From Streptomyces klenkii (lineage in GTDB: Bacteria > Actinomycetota > Actinomycetes > Streptomycetales > Streptomycetaceae): DNA of 64,000 nt. Made by a program: the position numbers and the translations under genes. The number at the start of each line of letters is the position of its first letter. The stretch's first letter is position 1. This document shows, in pieces, positions 18,763 to 28,062 of this stretch. The stretch covers positions 19,245 through 83,244 of the forward strand of contig NZ_RBAM01000019.1 of NCBI RefSeq assembly GCF_003626645.1, given 5' to 3'. The notes under the pieces are model-generated. The model was not told the DNA's origin. It made no database searches and was given only the letters and a program-made list of their open reading frames with translations.

Positions 18763-19245
18763 TCAGGGCCGGTACGGGGTCTGCGCCGACGCCTGCTGCA
18801 CCAGCGGGATGATCCGCAGCGGCACGGCGTTCTCCATGACGATCGCCGTGGAGGCCCGCACGATGCCATCAAAACCCACAACGCGGTCGATCACACGCTG
18901 GAGGTCGGCGTTCGAGCGCGCGACCAGACGGCACAGCATGTCGCCGCGGCCGGTCGTCGTGTGCAGCTCCAGCACCTCGGGCACGGTCGCGAGGTGCGCC
19001 CGGACGTCGCCGCCCTGCCCCTGCTTGATCTCCAGCGTCGCGAAGGCCGTCACCGGATAGCCCAGCGCCGCCGGGTCCACGTCCGGGCCGAAGCCGCGGA
19101 TGACGCCCTGCGCCTGGAGCCGGTCCAGCCGCGCCTGCACGGTCCCGCGCGCCACGCCCAGCCGGCGCGAGGCCTCCAGGACGCCGATCCGCGGCTCCTC
19201 GGCCAGCAGCTCGATCAGCCGCCCGTCCAAACGATCGATCGCCAC
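18763..19245 (-). CDS. Lrp/AsnC-family transcriptional regulator
   Basis: A 160-residue Lrp/AsnC protein. The N-terminal HTH (IDRLDGRLIELLAEEPRIGV, then RRLGVARGTVQARLDRL) is followed by a C-terminal RAM ligand domain (AFATLEIKQG; HTTTGRGDMLCRLVARS). The GTG start is preceded by AGGGAGGA. It is divergent from hppD across 121 bp containing a palindrome, so it probably controls hppD and itself, with tyrosine or a related amino acid as plausible effector (inference). It could also influence the osmoprotectant operon downstream on its strand. Confidence 0.9.
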   Translation of the reverse strand: MAIDRLDGRLIELLAEEPRIGVLEASRRLGVARGTVQARLDRLQAQGVIRGFGPDVDPAALGYPVTAFATLEIKQGQGGDVRAHLATVPEVLELHTTTGRGDMLCRLVARSNADLQRVIDRVVGFDGIVRASTAIVMENAVPLRIIPLVQQASAQTPYRP

Positions 19246-19320
19246 GCGGTCCTCCCTATGGTCAGCATGTACAGAACGTCCGGTGCTACCGGCCATCTGC
19301 TGTGCAGTCTGCCCAGTGAA

Positions 19321-19338
19321 TACGCAAACTATTGCGCA
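19321..19338. promoter_or_regulatory. Candidate Lrp operator before hppD
   Basis: An interrupted palindrome, TACGCAA-ACTA-TTGCGCA (one mismatch), lies 28 bases upstream of the hppD start, in the gap shared with the divergent Lrp gene. Placement and AT-rich centre fit an Lrp/AsnC site. The match is by symmetry only. Confidence 0.45.
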
Positions 19339-19366
19339 CCTTGTGGATCGGCGGGACGCTGCGGCC

Positions 19367-20509
19367 ATGACTCAGACCACGGATCACACCCCGCACACCG
19401 CACGGCAGGCAGACCCCTTCCCGGTCAAGGGGATGGACGCGGTCGTCTTCGCCGTCGGCAACGCCAAGCAGGCCGCCCACTACTACTCGACCGCCTTCGG
19501 CATGAAGCTCGTCGCCTACCGCGGCCCGGAGAACGGCAACCGCGAGAGCGCCTCCTACGTCCTGGAGTCCGGCGGCGCCCGCTTCGTGCTCACCACGGTC
19601 ATCAAGGCCACCACCGACCACGGCCGCTTCCTCGCCGAGCACGTCGCCGAGCACGGCGACGGCGTCGTCGACCTCGCCATCGAGGTGCCGGACGCGCGCG
19701 CCGCCTACGCCTACGCCGTCGAGCACGGCGCGACCGGCCTGGAGGCCCCGTACGAGCTGACGGACGAGCACGGCACCGTCGTCCTCGCCGCCATCGCCAC
19801 GTACGGCAAGACCCGCCACACCCTCGTCGACCGGTCCGCGTACACCGGCCCGTACCTGCCCGGCTACGTCGCCGCCAAGCCGCTCGTCGAGCCCGGTGAG
19901 CGCCGCTTCCAGGCCATCGACCACTGCGTGGGCAACGTCGAACTCGGCAAGATGAACGAGTGGGTGGCCTTCTACAACAACGTCATGCACTTCACGAACA
20001 TGAAGGAGTTCGTGGGCGACGACATCGCCACCGAGTACTCCGCCCTCATGTCGAAGGTCGTCGCCGACGGCACCCGCAAGGTGAAGTTCCCGCTCAACGA
20101 GCCGGCCATCGCCAAGAAGAAGTCGCAGATCGACGAGTACCTGGAGTTCTACAACGGCCCCGGCGTCCAGCACATCGCCCTCGCCACCAACGACATCGTC
20201 GCGACCGTGCGCGCCATGCGGGCGGCGGGCGTGCAGTTCCTCGACACCCCCGACTCGTACTACGACACGCTGGGCGAGTGGGTCGGCGAGACCCGCGTCC
20301 CCGTCGACACCCTGCGCGAGCTGAAGATCCTCGCCGACCGCGACGAGGACGGCTACCTGCTCCAGATCTTCACCAAGCCGGTGCAGGACCGGCCCACCGT
20401 CTTCTTTGAAATGATCGAGCGGCACGGGTCGATGGGCTTCGGCAAGGGCAACTTCAAGGCGCTCTTCGAGGCCATCGAGCGGGAGCAGGAGAAGCGCGGC
20501 AACCTCTAA
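19367..20509 (+). CDS. hppD: 4-Hydroxyphenylpyruvate dioxygenase
   Basis: A 380-residue HPPD, which converts 4-hydroxyphenylpyruvate to homogentisate in tyrosine catabolism and supplies homogentisate for ochronotic pigment. Two vicinal-oxygen-chelate halves are visible. Iron ligands lie in AIDHCVGNV, GVQHIALATND and the C-terminal TVFFEMIER. Further signatures are GFGKGNFKALFEAIEREQ and DTPDSYYDTL. Length is normal. The ATG at 19367 is preferred over longer upstream frames. It is divergent from an Lrp regulator and followed by Streptomyces-type hairpin repeats. Confidence 0.97.
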   Translation: MTQTTDHTPHTARQADPFPVKGMDAVVFAVGNAKQAAHYYSTAFGMKLVAYRGPENGNRESASYVLESGGARFVLTTVIKATTDHGRFLAEHVAEHGDGVVDLAIEVPDARAAYAYAVEHGATGLEAPYELTDEHGTVVLAAIATYGKTRHTLVDRSAYTGPYLPGYVAAKPLVEPGERRFQAIDHCVGNVELGKMNEWVAFYNNVMHFTNMKEFVGDDIATEYSALMSKVVADGTRKVKFPLNEPAIAKKKSQIDEYLEFYNGPGVQHIALATNDIVATVRAMRAAGVQFLDTPDSYYDTLGEWVGETRVPVDTLRELKILADRDEDGYLLQIFTKPVQDRPTVFFEMIERHGSMGFGKGNFKALFEAIEREQEKRGNL

Positions 20510-20533
20510 AAAATCTAAGCCGTCTGGGGGCAC

Positions 20534-20587
20534 CTCCCAGCGGTAGCTGGGGGAGTTTGAGGACCGGGGTCCGGGGCGGAGCCCCGG
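20534..20587 (+). terminator. Double hairpin of common Streptomyces intergenic repeat type
   Basis: Two adjacent stem-loops: CTCCCAGC-GGTA-GCTGGGGGAG (34-55 in the 20500 block) and CCGGGGC-GGA-GCCCCGG (20571-20587). I recall very similar short sequences after many Streptomyces genes. They probably terminate hppD transcription. Confidence 0.65.
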
Positions 20588-20620
20588 TTCGGGAAGGGGC
20601 GGGGCGGGGAGAGAGATCGT

Positions 20621-21994
20621 ATGGCCGATCTGATCGAGCACCTGCGCGAAGGACTCCCCGCTGAAGCGATCCTCACCGACTCGGACGTCACCCGGAGCTA
20701 CGCCAACGACATGGCCGGCTTCTGCGCCGCAGGGCAACCCGCCGTCGTCACGCTGCCGCGCACCGTGGAGCAGGTGCAGCACGTCATGCGCACCGCCACC
20801 GCCCTGCGGGTCCCCGTCGTCCCGCAGGGCGCCCGCACCGGCCTGTCCGGCGCGGCCAACGCCGCCGACGGCTGCATCGTGCTCTCCCTCGTCAAGATGG
20901 ACCGCATCCTGGAGATCGACCCCGCCGACCGCGTCGCCGTCGTCGAACCGGGCGTCGTCAACGCCGTCCTCTCCCGCGCCGTCGCCGAACAGGGCCTCTA
21001 CTACCCGCCCGATCCCTCCAGCTGGGAACAGTGCACCATCGGCGGCAACATCGGCACCGCCTCCGGCGGCCTGTGCTGCGTGAAGTACGGCGTCACCGCC
21101 GAGTACGTCCTCGGCCTCGACGTCGTCCTCGCCGACGGCCGGCTGCTGAAGACGGGCCGCCGCACCGCCAAGGGCGTCGCGGGCTACGACCTCACCCGCC
21201 TCTTCGTGGGCTCCGAGGGCAGCCTCGGCGTCGTCGTCCGGGCCGTCCTCGCGCTGCGGCCCGCCCCGCCCCGGCAGCTCGCGCTCGCCGCCGAGTTCCC
21301 CTCGGTCGCCGCGGCCGGCGAGGCCGTCGGGCGGATCATGGCCCGCGGCAACGCCCCGTCGCTGCTGGAGCTCATGGACGGCACGACGATCCGCGCCGTC
21401 AACGCCATGGCGAAGATGGGCCTCCCCGAAAGCACCGAGGCCCTCCTGCTCGCCGCCTTCGACACCCCCGACCCGGCCGCGGACCTCGCCGCCGTCGCCG
21501 AGCTGTGCACGGCCGCCGGCGCCGACCAGGTCGTCCCCGCCGAGGACGCAGCCGAGTCCGAGATGCTCCTCCAGGCCCGCCGGCTCTCCCTGACCGCCCT
21601 GGAGACCCTCCGGCCCGCCACCATGATCGACGACGTGTGCGTGCCCCGCTCCCGCCTCGCCGCCATGCTGGAGGGCACCGCGGAGATCGCCCGCAAGTAC
21701 GCGCTCACCATCGGCGTCTGCGCCCACGCCGGCGACGGCAACACCCACCCCGTCGTCTGCTTCGACCCCGCCGACGCCGACGAGTCGCGCCGCGCCCGCG
21801 AGTCCTTCGACGCGATCATGGCCCTCGGCCTGGAGCTGGGCGGCACGATCACCGGCGAACACGGCGTCGGCGTCCTGAAGAAGGAGTGGCTGGCGAGGGA
21901 GCTGGGCCCCGTGGGCCTGGAGATCCAGCGAGGCATCAAAAAGACCCTCGACCCCCTGAACCTCCTCAATCCGGGCAAAGTGCTGGACGTGTAA
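20621..21994 (+). CDS. FAD-linked oxidase, glycolate/lactate oxidase GlcD-like
   Basis: A 457-residue FAD-binding protein of the GlcD/D-lactate dehydrogenase class. The PCMH-type FAD domain has VPQGARTGLSGAANA, GNIGTASGGLCCVKYGVT and GSEGSLGVV. The C-terminal oxidase domain contains CAHAGDGNTHP and the GEHGVGVLKKEW motif near the end. It should oxidise a 2-hydroxy acid using FAD. It lies just after hppD on the same strand but behind a terminator, and a role in tyrosine-derived hydroxy-acid metabolism is only suggested by position. Confidence 0.9.
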   Translation: MADLIEHLREGLPAEAILTDSDVTRSYANDMAGFCAAGQPAVVTLPRTVEQVQHVMRTATALRVPVVPQGARTGLSGAANAADGCIVLSLVKMDRILEIDPADRVAVVEPGVVNAVLSRAVAEQGLYYPPDPSSWEQCTIGGNIGTASGGLCCVKYGVTAEYVLGLDVVLADGRLLKTGRRTAKGVAGYDLTRLFVGSEGSLGVVVRAVLALRPAPPRQLALAAEFPSVAAAGEAVGRIMARGNAPSLLELMDGTTIRAVNAMAKMGLPESTEALLLAAFDTPDPAADLAAVAELCTAAGADQVVPAEDAAESEMLLQARRLSLTALETLRPATMIDDVCVPRSRLAAMLEGTAEIARKYALTIGVCAHAGDGNTHPVVCFDPADADESRRARESFDAIMALGLELGGTITGEHGVGVLKKEWLARELGPVGLEIQRGIKKTLDPLNLLNPGKVLDV

Positions 21995-22001
21995 GGCACT
22001 T

Positions 22002-22030
22002 GACGCGCCGGTACGGGGCGCCGGCGCGTC
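22002..22030. terminator. Bidirectional terminator between FAD oxidase and ssgG
   Basis: Perfect 10-bp arms, GACGCGCCGG and CCGGCGCGTC, with a 9-base loop. It lies between two convergent genes and touches the ssgG stop codon. Confidence 0.65.
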
Positions 22031-22442
22031 ACGCCCCCAGGATCTCCCGCAGCGCCGCGTCCAGCTCCAGCCGCTCCCGCTCCGACCCCGGCGCCACCAC
22101 CAGCAGCGTCCGCTCCAGCCATGCCGCCACCGCCGGCGCCGGGGCCTCCAGCAGCGCGGCGCCGTCCGGCGACGACAGCGCCATGCACACCACGCTGCGC
22201 CCGTCCGTCCGCGTCGGCCACACCCGCACGTCCCCGCTGCCGCACGGCCGGAACACCCCCTCCACCAGCAGCTCCCGCGCGAACGTCCAGTACACCGGGG
22301 CCTCCGAGGTGACGTGGAAGGCGATGTGCACCGCGTACGGGTCGGCCGTCCGGTAGCTCAGCCGCGACGGCACGGGGATGCTGCGCTCGGGCGACAGCAC
22401 CAGGTCGATCTCCAGCTCTCTTTCCACCACGGTGGTGTGCAT
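22029..22442 (-). CDS. ssgG: SsgA-family sporulation/cell-division protein
   Basis: A 137-residue SsgA-like protein. Signatures include SYRTADPYAVHIAFH, YWTFARELLVEGVFRP, GSGDVRVWPTR and VCMALSSPDGAALLEAP. SALP proteins control septum placement and peptidoglycan events during sporulation and occur only in morphologically complex actinomycetes. The ATG start sits at the conserved N-terminus MHTTVVERELEIDL. Naming it ssgG rests on synteny next to hppD and the FAD oxidase as I recall from S. coelicolor; the family is certain, the subgroup less so. Confidence 0.88.
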   Translation of the reverse strand: MHTTVVERELEIDLVLSPERSIPVPSRLSYRTADPYAVHIAFHVTSEAPVYWTFARELLVEGVFRPCGSGDVRVWPTRTDGRSVVCMALSSPDGAALLEAPAPAVAAWLERTLLVVAPGSERERLELDAALREILGA

Positions 22443-22784
22443 GAAGTGCGCCCTCTCTCGCTCTGCTTCCCTCGGTCCGTGGCCCCTCGCGAACGGGCCC
22501 GCACCGACAGAGAGCGCAATGACCCCCACACCATTACGCGACTTCGCCGAACCGGTGCGCCGGTCGCACGTGTGAGTGGTCCCGCCCGCGGGACGGCCGC
22601 AGAGTGGAGAGCCGTCTGGTAGACCTGTGTGCAGCGCGCCCGGTTGCCTTTTGTGCATAGAGGTCATGAGGCAGGGGAGCAGCGCGCCCCACGTCGCTCG
22701 AGTGCGGCAGACTGCTTGTCGTCGCCCGCCCCACCGAGCACCGACACCGCAGTACGGCCGAGCAGATACGGGACATCGGAGACC
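22443..22784. other. Intergenic region, divergent promoters
   Basis: 342 bp between ssgG and the divergent RDD gene. A purine-rich AGCAGAGCGAGAGAGG stretch (minus strand) lies close upstream of ssgG. I see no open frame with coding character and no strong hairpin. Confidence 0.5.
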
Positions 22785-24224
22785 ATGAGCGCCCCTTCCT
22801 CAGGATCCGCCGACAACAGCCCCGTGGAAGGGTTTTATCCGGACCCTTCCATTCCTGGCTATATCCGTTACTGGAGCGGCACCTCCTGGGTGCCCGGCAC
22901 GAGCCGGCCGGCGCCCGCCGAGGGCGAGCCGATGCCCGCGCCGCCCGCCGGCCTCGCCAAGCCCGCGGCGCCCGCGCTCGCCTCGCCCGTGCCGCCGACG
23001 CCGCGCCGCTCCGGGCCCGACCGGCAGCCGCCCGCGCAGCGCCCCGACGAGACGGGGCCCATGTTCCTCGACGAGGAGCCCGCCCCGCGCGAGGCCCGCT
23101 CGGAGCCGGCGCCCGCCTGGCGGGCGGAGCCCGCGCGGCAGGAGGGCTTCGGCGGCGAGCAGGACCGGCGCGTCTCCTGGGGCGAGAGCTCCGGCGCCGC
23201 GCTGCCCGGGCCCCGCGACCCGCGCGTCGCCTCTCCCGCGGCCGGCGACCCGGCCCGCTCCGAGCCGCGCCGCTCCGAGCCGCGCCGCCCCGAGCCCCGC
23301 CGCTCCGAGCCGCAGCGCGCCGAGGAGCCCGCGCCCGCCGGCCGGGCGGAGGGCGGCGTCCCCGCCGTCCGCCCCGGCGGCACGATGCAGCTGCGCACCT
23401 CCGGCAAGCCCGTACCGCCGGCCACCTCCCAAGGCCGGCCGGACGCCCGCCCGGAGGAGGCTCAGGCCATGCCGCCCGAGCGCCGGGCCCTGCCCGCCAC
23501 GGCCCCGGCGGCCGCGCTGCCCGCCCCCGCGCGGTCCGCGTCCGCCGCCCTGCCCGAGGCCCGCCCGCAGGAGCAGCCCCGCCCCCGCACCGCGGAGCAG
23601 CCCCGGCCCGGGGCCGGCGGCTGGGCCCAGCAGGTGCAGCAGCTCGCCCAGCAGCAGCCCGCGCCCTCCTCCGAGGTGGCCGCGCCGTGGAAGCCCCCGA
23701 AGGACGACCCCTTCCTGCGGGCCGCGCAGGAGCAGGGCCGCCCCGCGTCGCTGGGCCGCCGGCTCGCCGCCCGCCTCATCGACTCCGTCGTGCTGGGCGC
23801 CGTCGTCGGCGCCGTGGCCGTGCCGCTGTGGGCCAAGGCCGTCACCCACATCGACGACAAGGTCGCGCAGGCCAAGCAGTCCGGCGAGACCGTCACGGTC
23901 TGGCTGCTCGACGGCACCACCGGCACGTATCTGGCCGTCGTGCTGGGCGTCCTGCTCGTCGCCGGCGTGATCCTGGAGGCGCTGCCCACCGCCAAGTGGG
24001 GCCGCACCCTGGGCAAGCGCCTGTGCGGCACGCGCGTCCTGGACATCGAGTCGCACGACAGCCCGGGCTTCGGGGCGGCGCTGCGCCGCTGGCTGGTGTA
24101 CGGGGGGCTCGGCGCGCTGGGGATCGGCGTGATCGGCGTCCTGTGGTGCGTGTTCGACCGGCCGTGGCGGCAGTGCTGGCACGACAAGGCGGGCCGCACG
24201 TTCGTGGCGGCGGGCAAGCGCTGA
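22785..24224 (+). CDS. RDD-family membrane protein with DUF2510 and Pro/Arg-rich linker
   Basis: A 479-residue protein. Residues ~15-45 form a DUF2510-type motif (GFYPDPSIPGYIRYWSGTSW). A very long low-complexity region (~45-300) is rich in Pro, Ala, Arg and Glu and contains tandem SEPRR-like pentapeptides (~157-180). The C-terminal ~170 residues are an RDD domain (RLAARLIDSVVL, then membrane segments and CWHDKAGRTFV). It is presumably a membrane protein with a cytoplasmic, intrinsically disordered arm. The ATG at 22785 begins the DUF2510 region. A second RDD gene follows 55 bp downstream. Confidence 0.85.
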   Translation: MSAPSSGSADNSPVEGFYPDPSIPGYIRYWSGTSWVPGTSRPAPAEGEPMPAPPAGLAKPAAPALASPVPPTPRRSGPDRQPPAQRPDETGPMFLDEEPAPREARSEPAPAWRAEPARQEGFGGEQDRRVSWGESSGAALPGPRDPRVASPAAGDPARSEPRRSEPRRPEPRRSEPQRAEEPAPAGRAEGGVPAVRPGGTMQLRTSGKPVPPATSQGRPDARPEEAQAMPPERRALPATAPAAALPAPARSASAALPEARPQEQPRPRTAEQPRPGAGGWAQQVQQLAQQQPAPSSEVAAPWKPPKDDPFLRAAQEQGRPASLGRRLAARLIDSVVLGAVVGAVAVPLWAKAVTHIDDKVAQAKQSGETVTVWLLDGTTGTYLAVVLGVLLVAGVILEALPTAKWGRTLGKRLCGTRVLDIESHDSPGFGAALRRWLVYGGLGALGIGVIGVLWCVFDRPWRQCWHDKAGRTFVAAGKR

Positions 24225-24279
24225 CCCGAACGGCACAACGCCGGATGCGGCGCGCGGAACCCTGCGTTCTACTCGGGCC

Positions 24280-24897
24280 ATGAGCACCGAGCCGCCGCCC
24301 GAGAACGACCCGTTCCAGAAACGGCCGACGGAGCCGCCGCCGGAGCCACCGCCCTACGGCGGCGGCCCGTACGGCGGCGCTCCGCCCGGTCCGGGCGGCG
24401 GCCCCGGCAACCCTTACGGAGACCAGTTCGGCGCCGCCGACCCGCTCGCGGGCATGCCCCCGCTCGCGAACCGGTTCAAGCGGCTCGTCGCCCGCATCAT
24501 CGACGGGCTGCTCGTGTCGATCCCGGTCACCGCGGTCTTCAAGGCCGCGATGTGGGACTGGGACCCGGCGAACTGGAACGACGGCCGGTCCACGAGCCTC
24601 GGCATCATCATCGCCGTCGTCTACTTCCTCTACGAGGGGCTGATGCTCACCAAGCGGGGGCAGACGGTCGGCAAGATGGCGATGAGCATCCGGGTGGCGA
24701 TGCTGGAGAACGGCGCGATCCCCGAGGGAAGCCCGGGCTGGACGCGCGCCGCGGTGTACAACCTGCCGCAGGTGGTGCCCTGCTGCGGCTTCCTCTTCTG
24801 GCTGGTCAACGTGCTCTGGTGTACGTGGGACATGCCGTACCACCAGTGCATTCACGACAAGGCGGCCAAAACGGTGGTGGTCTCAACCGTGCACTGA
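24280..24897 (+). CDS. RDD-family membrane protein
   Basis: A 205-residue protein with a Pro/Gly-rich N-terminus (~1-50, PYGGGPYGG) and an RDD domain. FKRLVARIIDGLLVSIPVTA is followed by two further hydrophobic segments and the terminal HQCIHDKAAKTVVV. It is paralogous to the gene just upstream and probably co-transcribed. Its last 15 bases overlap the convergent small membrane protein gene. RDD proteins are of unclear function; some act as ion transporters. Confidence 0.88.
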   Translation: MSTEPPPENDPFQKRPTEPPPEPPPYGGGPYGGAPPGPGGGPGNPYGDQFGAADPLAGMPPLANRFKRLVARIIDGLLVSIPVTAVFKAAMWDWDPANWNDGRSTSLGIIIAVVYFLYEGLMLTKRGQTVGKMAMSIRVAMLENGAIPEGSPGWTRAAVYNLPQVVPCCGFLFWLVNVLWCTWDMPYHQCIHDKAAKTVVVSTVH

Positions 24898-25140
24898 AGT
24901 CTCACTCAGTCTCGGCTCGGCGGGAAGGGGAGCGCGCTCCCGGGGCACCCGGGGCCTGCGGGAGCCGGCGCGCGGCACGGGGAAGGCGACGGCGACGAAC
25001 AGGCCGAGCGCGAGCGCGGCGACGGCGATGACCGCGATCCCGAACCCCGAACTCGTCTGCGAGAGCAGCAGCATGGCGAGGGTCGAGAAGACGACGGTGG
25101 CCGATCCGTAGGTTATCTGTGCGGGGGTCGGACGCGGCAT
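24883..25140 (-). CDS. Small two-segment membrane protein
   Basis: An 85-residue protein with two hydrophobic segments (GSATVVFSTLAMLLLSQ, ~11-27, and IAVIAVAALALGLFVAVAF, ~34-52) and a basic C-terminal tail. The ATG start MPRPTPAQITYG was chosen because the membrane pattern begins there. Its 3' end overlaps the RDD gene by 15 bases in convergent orientation. Conserved-looking but of unknown function. Confidence 0.6.
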   Translation of the reverse strand: MPRPTPAQITYGSATVVFSTLAMLLLSQTSSGFGIAVIAVAALALGLFVAVAFPVPRAGSRRPRVPRERAPLPAEPRLSETSVHG

Positions 25141-25515
25141 GGCGGGATCCGTCCTCGGAGCAAAGGTGTGGGGTGCGGAGCCGGCTGGTGCATGGGGCGT
25201 GCCTGGGGGCGTGCGTAATGCGCGTGCGTAGTGCGTGCGTACAGCAATGGTGTACACCAAAACGACTCTACGGTCCTGTCTGCCCGAGGGGAACTGCCGG
25301 TAAGCGTGACCTAACACACGGTGCCGGAGCACAGGGGGCGCACGGGGTCATCCGCCGGTCCAAGAGGTGAGACGCGCGCGCCCGTTGCTGTCCGAAATCC
25401 GCAACATAAAGGCCGGATAACGTACTTGCTGTTTCGCTCGTAGTCAAGGTCTGTCTTTTCCGGCTTCACTCCGGTCAAATACCTCCACAGTTGTCACTGG
25501 GGAGGACATTCACAA
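25141..25515. other. Intergenic region before secreted protease
   Basis: 375 bp upstream of the M6 protease gene. It holds repeated GCGTGCGTA-like words around 25208-25243 and an AT-richer stretch (25395-25500) with likely promoter elements. A GGGGAGGA ribosome-binding site precedes the GTG. I see no gene. Confidence 0.5.
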
Positions 25516-27927
25516 GTGAAGAGCAGCCAACGGAGGCACGCCAGATCCGCCGCCGTGGCCACGGCCGTCGCGCTCGCCGCGACGGCCCTTGTCACGGGGA
25601 CCACGGCCGGGATCGCGCAGGCGGCCACCACTGCCGGCACGCCGTCGAGCATCGAGCGCCACGACCCGGAGCAGGCCGGGAAGGGCGTCGAGCACGACCT
25701 CAAGGGCCCGTACGCGAAGAAGCAGGAGGCGCAGCGCAAGGCCGCCCTCGACAAGGTCATATCCGGCGACGCCCGCGTGGAGCAGCGCGGCGCGTCGAAG
25801 GTCGTCCAGCTCGGCAAGGGGAAGTACGTCGAGCTCGGCCGGGAGAAGACCGACCGGATCTTCACGATCCTCGTGGACTTCGGCGACAAGGTCGACGACA
25901 CCACGATGTACGACCCGGACGGGCCGGACGGGCCCAAGCCGCCGGTGAAGAAGTACGGCGGGCAGGCGGGCCCGGCGCACAACCAGATCAAGCAGCCGGA
26001 CCGCAAGAACGACAACAGCACGGCCTGGCAGAAGGATTACAACCGGGACCACTTCCAGGACCTGTACTTCTCGCACGACAAGGACAAGGAGTCCCTGGCG
26101 AAGTACTACGAGAAGCAGTCCTCGGGCCGCTACTCGGTCGACGGCACGGTCACCGACTGGGTCAGGGTCCCCTGGAACGAGGCCCGTTACGGCTCCAACT
26201 ACTGCGGCTCCACCAACTGCCCCTCCGCCTGGGACCTGGTGCGCGACGGCGTCAACCAGTGGGTGAAGGACCAGAAGGCGGCCGGCCGCAGCGACGCCGA
26301 CATCAAGGCGCAGCTGGCCACCTACGACCAGTGGGACCGCAACGACTACAACGGCAACGGCAACTTCAACGAGCCCGACGGCTACATCGACCACTTCCAG
26401 ATCGTGCACGCCGGCGAGGACGAGTCCGCCGGCGGCGGCGCGCAGAAGACCGACGCCATCTGGGCCCACCGCTGGTACGCCTACGGTTCGGACGCCGGCA
26501 AGACCGGCCCCGGCAACAACAAGGCCGGCGGCACGCAGATCGGTGACACCGGCATCTGGGTCGGCGACTACACGATGCAGCCCGAGAACGGCGGCCTCGG
26601 CGTCTTCGCCCACGAGTACGGCCATGACCTGGGCCTGCCCGACGAGTACGACACCACCGGCACCGGTGAGTCCTCCGTCGCCTACTGGTCGCTGATGTCC
26701 TCCGGCTCCTGGCTGGGCCGCGGCAAGGACACCATCGGCGACCTGCCCGGCGACATGAGCGCCTGGGACAAGCTCCAGCTCGGCTGGCTCAACTACGACA
26801 AGGCGAAGGCGGCGACGAAGTCGACGCACAAGCTGGGCGTGGCCGAGTACAACACCAAGGACAAGCAGGCGGTCGTCGTCGACCTGCCCGCCAAGGCGGT
26901 CAAGACCGACGTCGTCAAGCCCGCCGAGGGCAGCAAGCAGTGGTGGGGCGGTCAGGCCGACGACCTGAAGAACACCCTCTCCCGCCCGGTCGACCTCACC
27001 GGCAAGTCCAAGGCGAGCCTGGACTTCTCGGGCTGGTGGGACATCGAGGCCAACTACGACTACGCCTACGTCGAGGTCTCGACCGACGGCGGTAAGAACT
27101 GGACCCCGGTCGACGGCACGGCCGACGGCAAGTCCATCCCGCGCGACGGCGGCGACAAGCCCGCGCTGACCGGCCAGTCCGGCGCGTACAAGAAGCTCGC
27201 GTACCCGCTCGACGCGTACGCCGGCAAGAAGATCGACCTGCGCTTCCGCTACTCCACGGACGGCGGCACCACCGGTAAGGGCTTCACCGCCGACGCCATC
27301 AGCCTCACCGCCGACGGCGCCACCCTCTTCACCGACGGGGCCGAGGGCGACGACAACGGCTGGACGGCGAAGGGCTTCTCGCGCATCGGCGAGTCCTTCA
27401 CCAAGGAGTACGCGCAGTACTACATCGCCGAGAACCGCCAGTACGTCTCGTACGACACGACCCTCAAGACCGGCCCGTACAACTTCGGCTGGAAGAAGAA
27501 CCGTCCGGGCTGGGTCGAGCACTACCCGTACCAGAACGGCCTGCTGATCTGGAAGTGGGACACCTCGCAGGCCGACAACAACGTCGGCGTGCACCCCGGT
27601 ACCGGCCGCATCCTGCCGATCGACGCGCACCCGCAGATCGAGAAGTGGGCCGACGGCACGGTCATGCGCAACCGCTTCCAGGCGTACGACTCGCCGTTCA
27701 GCTGGTTCCCGAGCGACGGCTACACCGTCCACCAGGACGGCGTCGCGGCCCGTGTGAAGGCGAAGCTCGGCGCGCCGGTCTTCGACGACCGCAAGGGCAC
27801 GTACTGGAGCAAGGACAACCCGACCGGCGGTGTGCAGGTTACTGACACCAACACCCGGATCAAGATCCTGTGGCAGGCGCCGAGCGGCTCCACGATGACC
27901 GTCCAGGTGAGCCCGTCGGGCAAGTAA
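25516..27927 (+). CDS. Secreted immune inhibitor A-type metalloprotease (M6)
   Basis: An 803-residue secreted zinc protease. A long signal peptide (residues ~1-36, ending TAGIAQAATT) is followed by a propeptide-like charged region. The M6 catalytic domain has HEYGHDLGLPDEYDT (HExxH at 366-370) and a downstream ELMSSGSW-like SLMSSGSW Met-turn. The C-terminal half holds beta-rich modules with Asp/Gly loops (NYDYAYVEVSTDGGKNW; YSTDGGTTG) resembling MAM/PPC-like accessory domains. The GTG start has GGGGAGGA upstream. It should degrade extracellular proteins, perhaps during differentiation. A strong hairpin follows. Confidence 0.93.
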   Translation: MKSSQRRHARSAAVATAVALAATALVTGTTAGIAQAATTAGTPSSIERHDPEQAGKGVEHDLKGPYAKKQEAQRKAALDKVISGDARVEQRGASKVVQLGKGKYVELGREKTDRIFTILVDFGDKVDDTTMYDPDGPDGPKPPVKKYGGQAGPAHNQIKQPDRKNDNSTAWQKDYNRDHFQDLYFSHDKDKESLAKYYEKQSSGRYSVDGTVTDWVRVPWNEARYGSNYCGSTNCPSAWDLVRDGVNQWVKDQKAAGRSDADIKAQLATYDQWDRNDYNGNGNFNEPDGYIDHFQIVHAGEDESAGGGAQKTDAIWAHRWYAYGSDAGKTGPGNNKAGGTQIGDTGIWVGDYTMQPENGGLGVFAHEYGHDLGLPDEYDTTGTGESSVAYWSLMSSGSWLGRGKDTIGDLPGDMSAWDKLQLGWLNYDKAKAATKSTHKLGVAEYNTKDKQAVVVDLPAKAVKTDVVKPAEGSKQWWGGQADDLKNTLSRPVDLTGKSKASLDFSGWWDIEANYDYAYVEVSTDGGKNWTPVDGTADGKSIPRDGGDKPALTGQSGAYKKLAYPLDAYAGKKIDLRFRYSTDGGTTGKGFTADAISLTADGATLFTDGAEGDDNGWTAKGFSRIGESFTKEYAQYYIAENRQYVSYDTTLKTGPYNFGWKKNRPGWVEHYPYQNGLLIWKWDTSQADNNVGVHPGTGRILPIDAHPQIEKWADGTVMRNRFQAYDSPFSWFPSDGYTVHQDGVAARVKAKLGAPVFDDRKGTYWSKDNPTGGVQVTDTNTRIKILWQAPSGSTMTVQVSPSGK

Positions 27928-27965
27928 ACCCCGCACGATCTGCGTCTTAGCAGGTCAGAGCCGTA

Positions 27966-27997
27966 TCGGCCGTCGCCCTCTAGCGGGCGGCGGCCGA
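27966..27997 (+). terminator. Terminator after M6 protease
   Basis: Near-perfect 13-bp arms (TCGGCCGTCGCCC and GGGCGGCGGCCGA, one T-G wobble) with a 6-base loop, 38 bases after the stop. Confidence 0.75.
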
Positions 27998-28062
27998 TCG
28001 CGTTTAGATGACTGGCGTGACCCTGTTATTGACACCCCGGCCCGGGGAGAGGTGACGCGGGC

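Noticed and set aside
20534..20587. Attenuator of the FAD oxidase gene
   Set aside because: The hairpins match the common Streptomyces post-gene repeat type, and no anti-terminator or leader peptide is seen.
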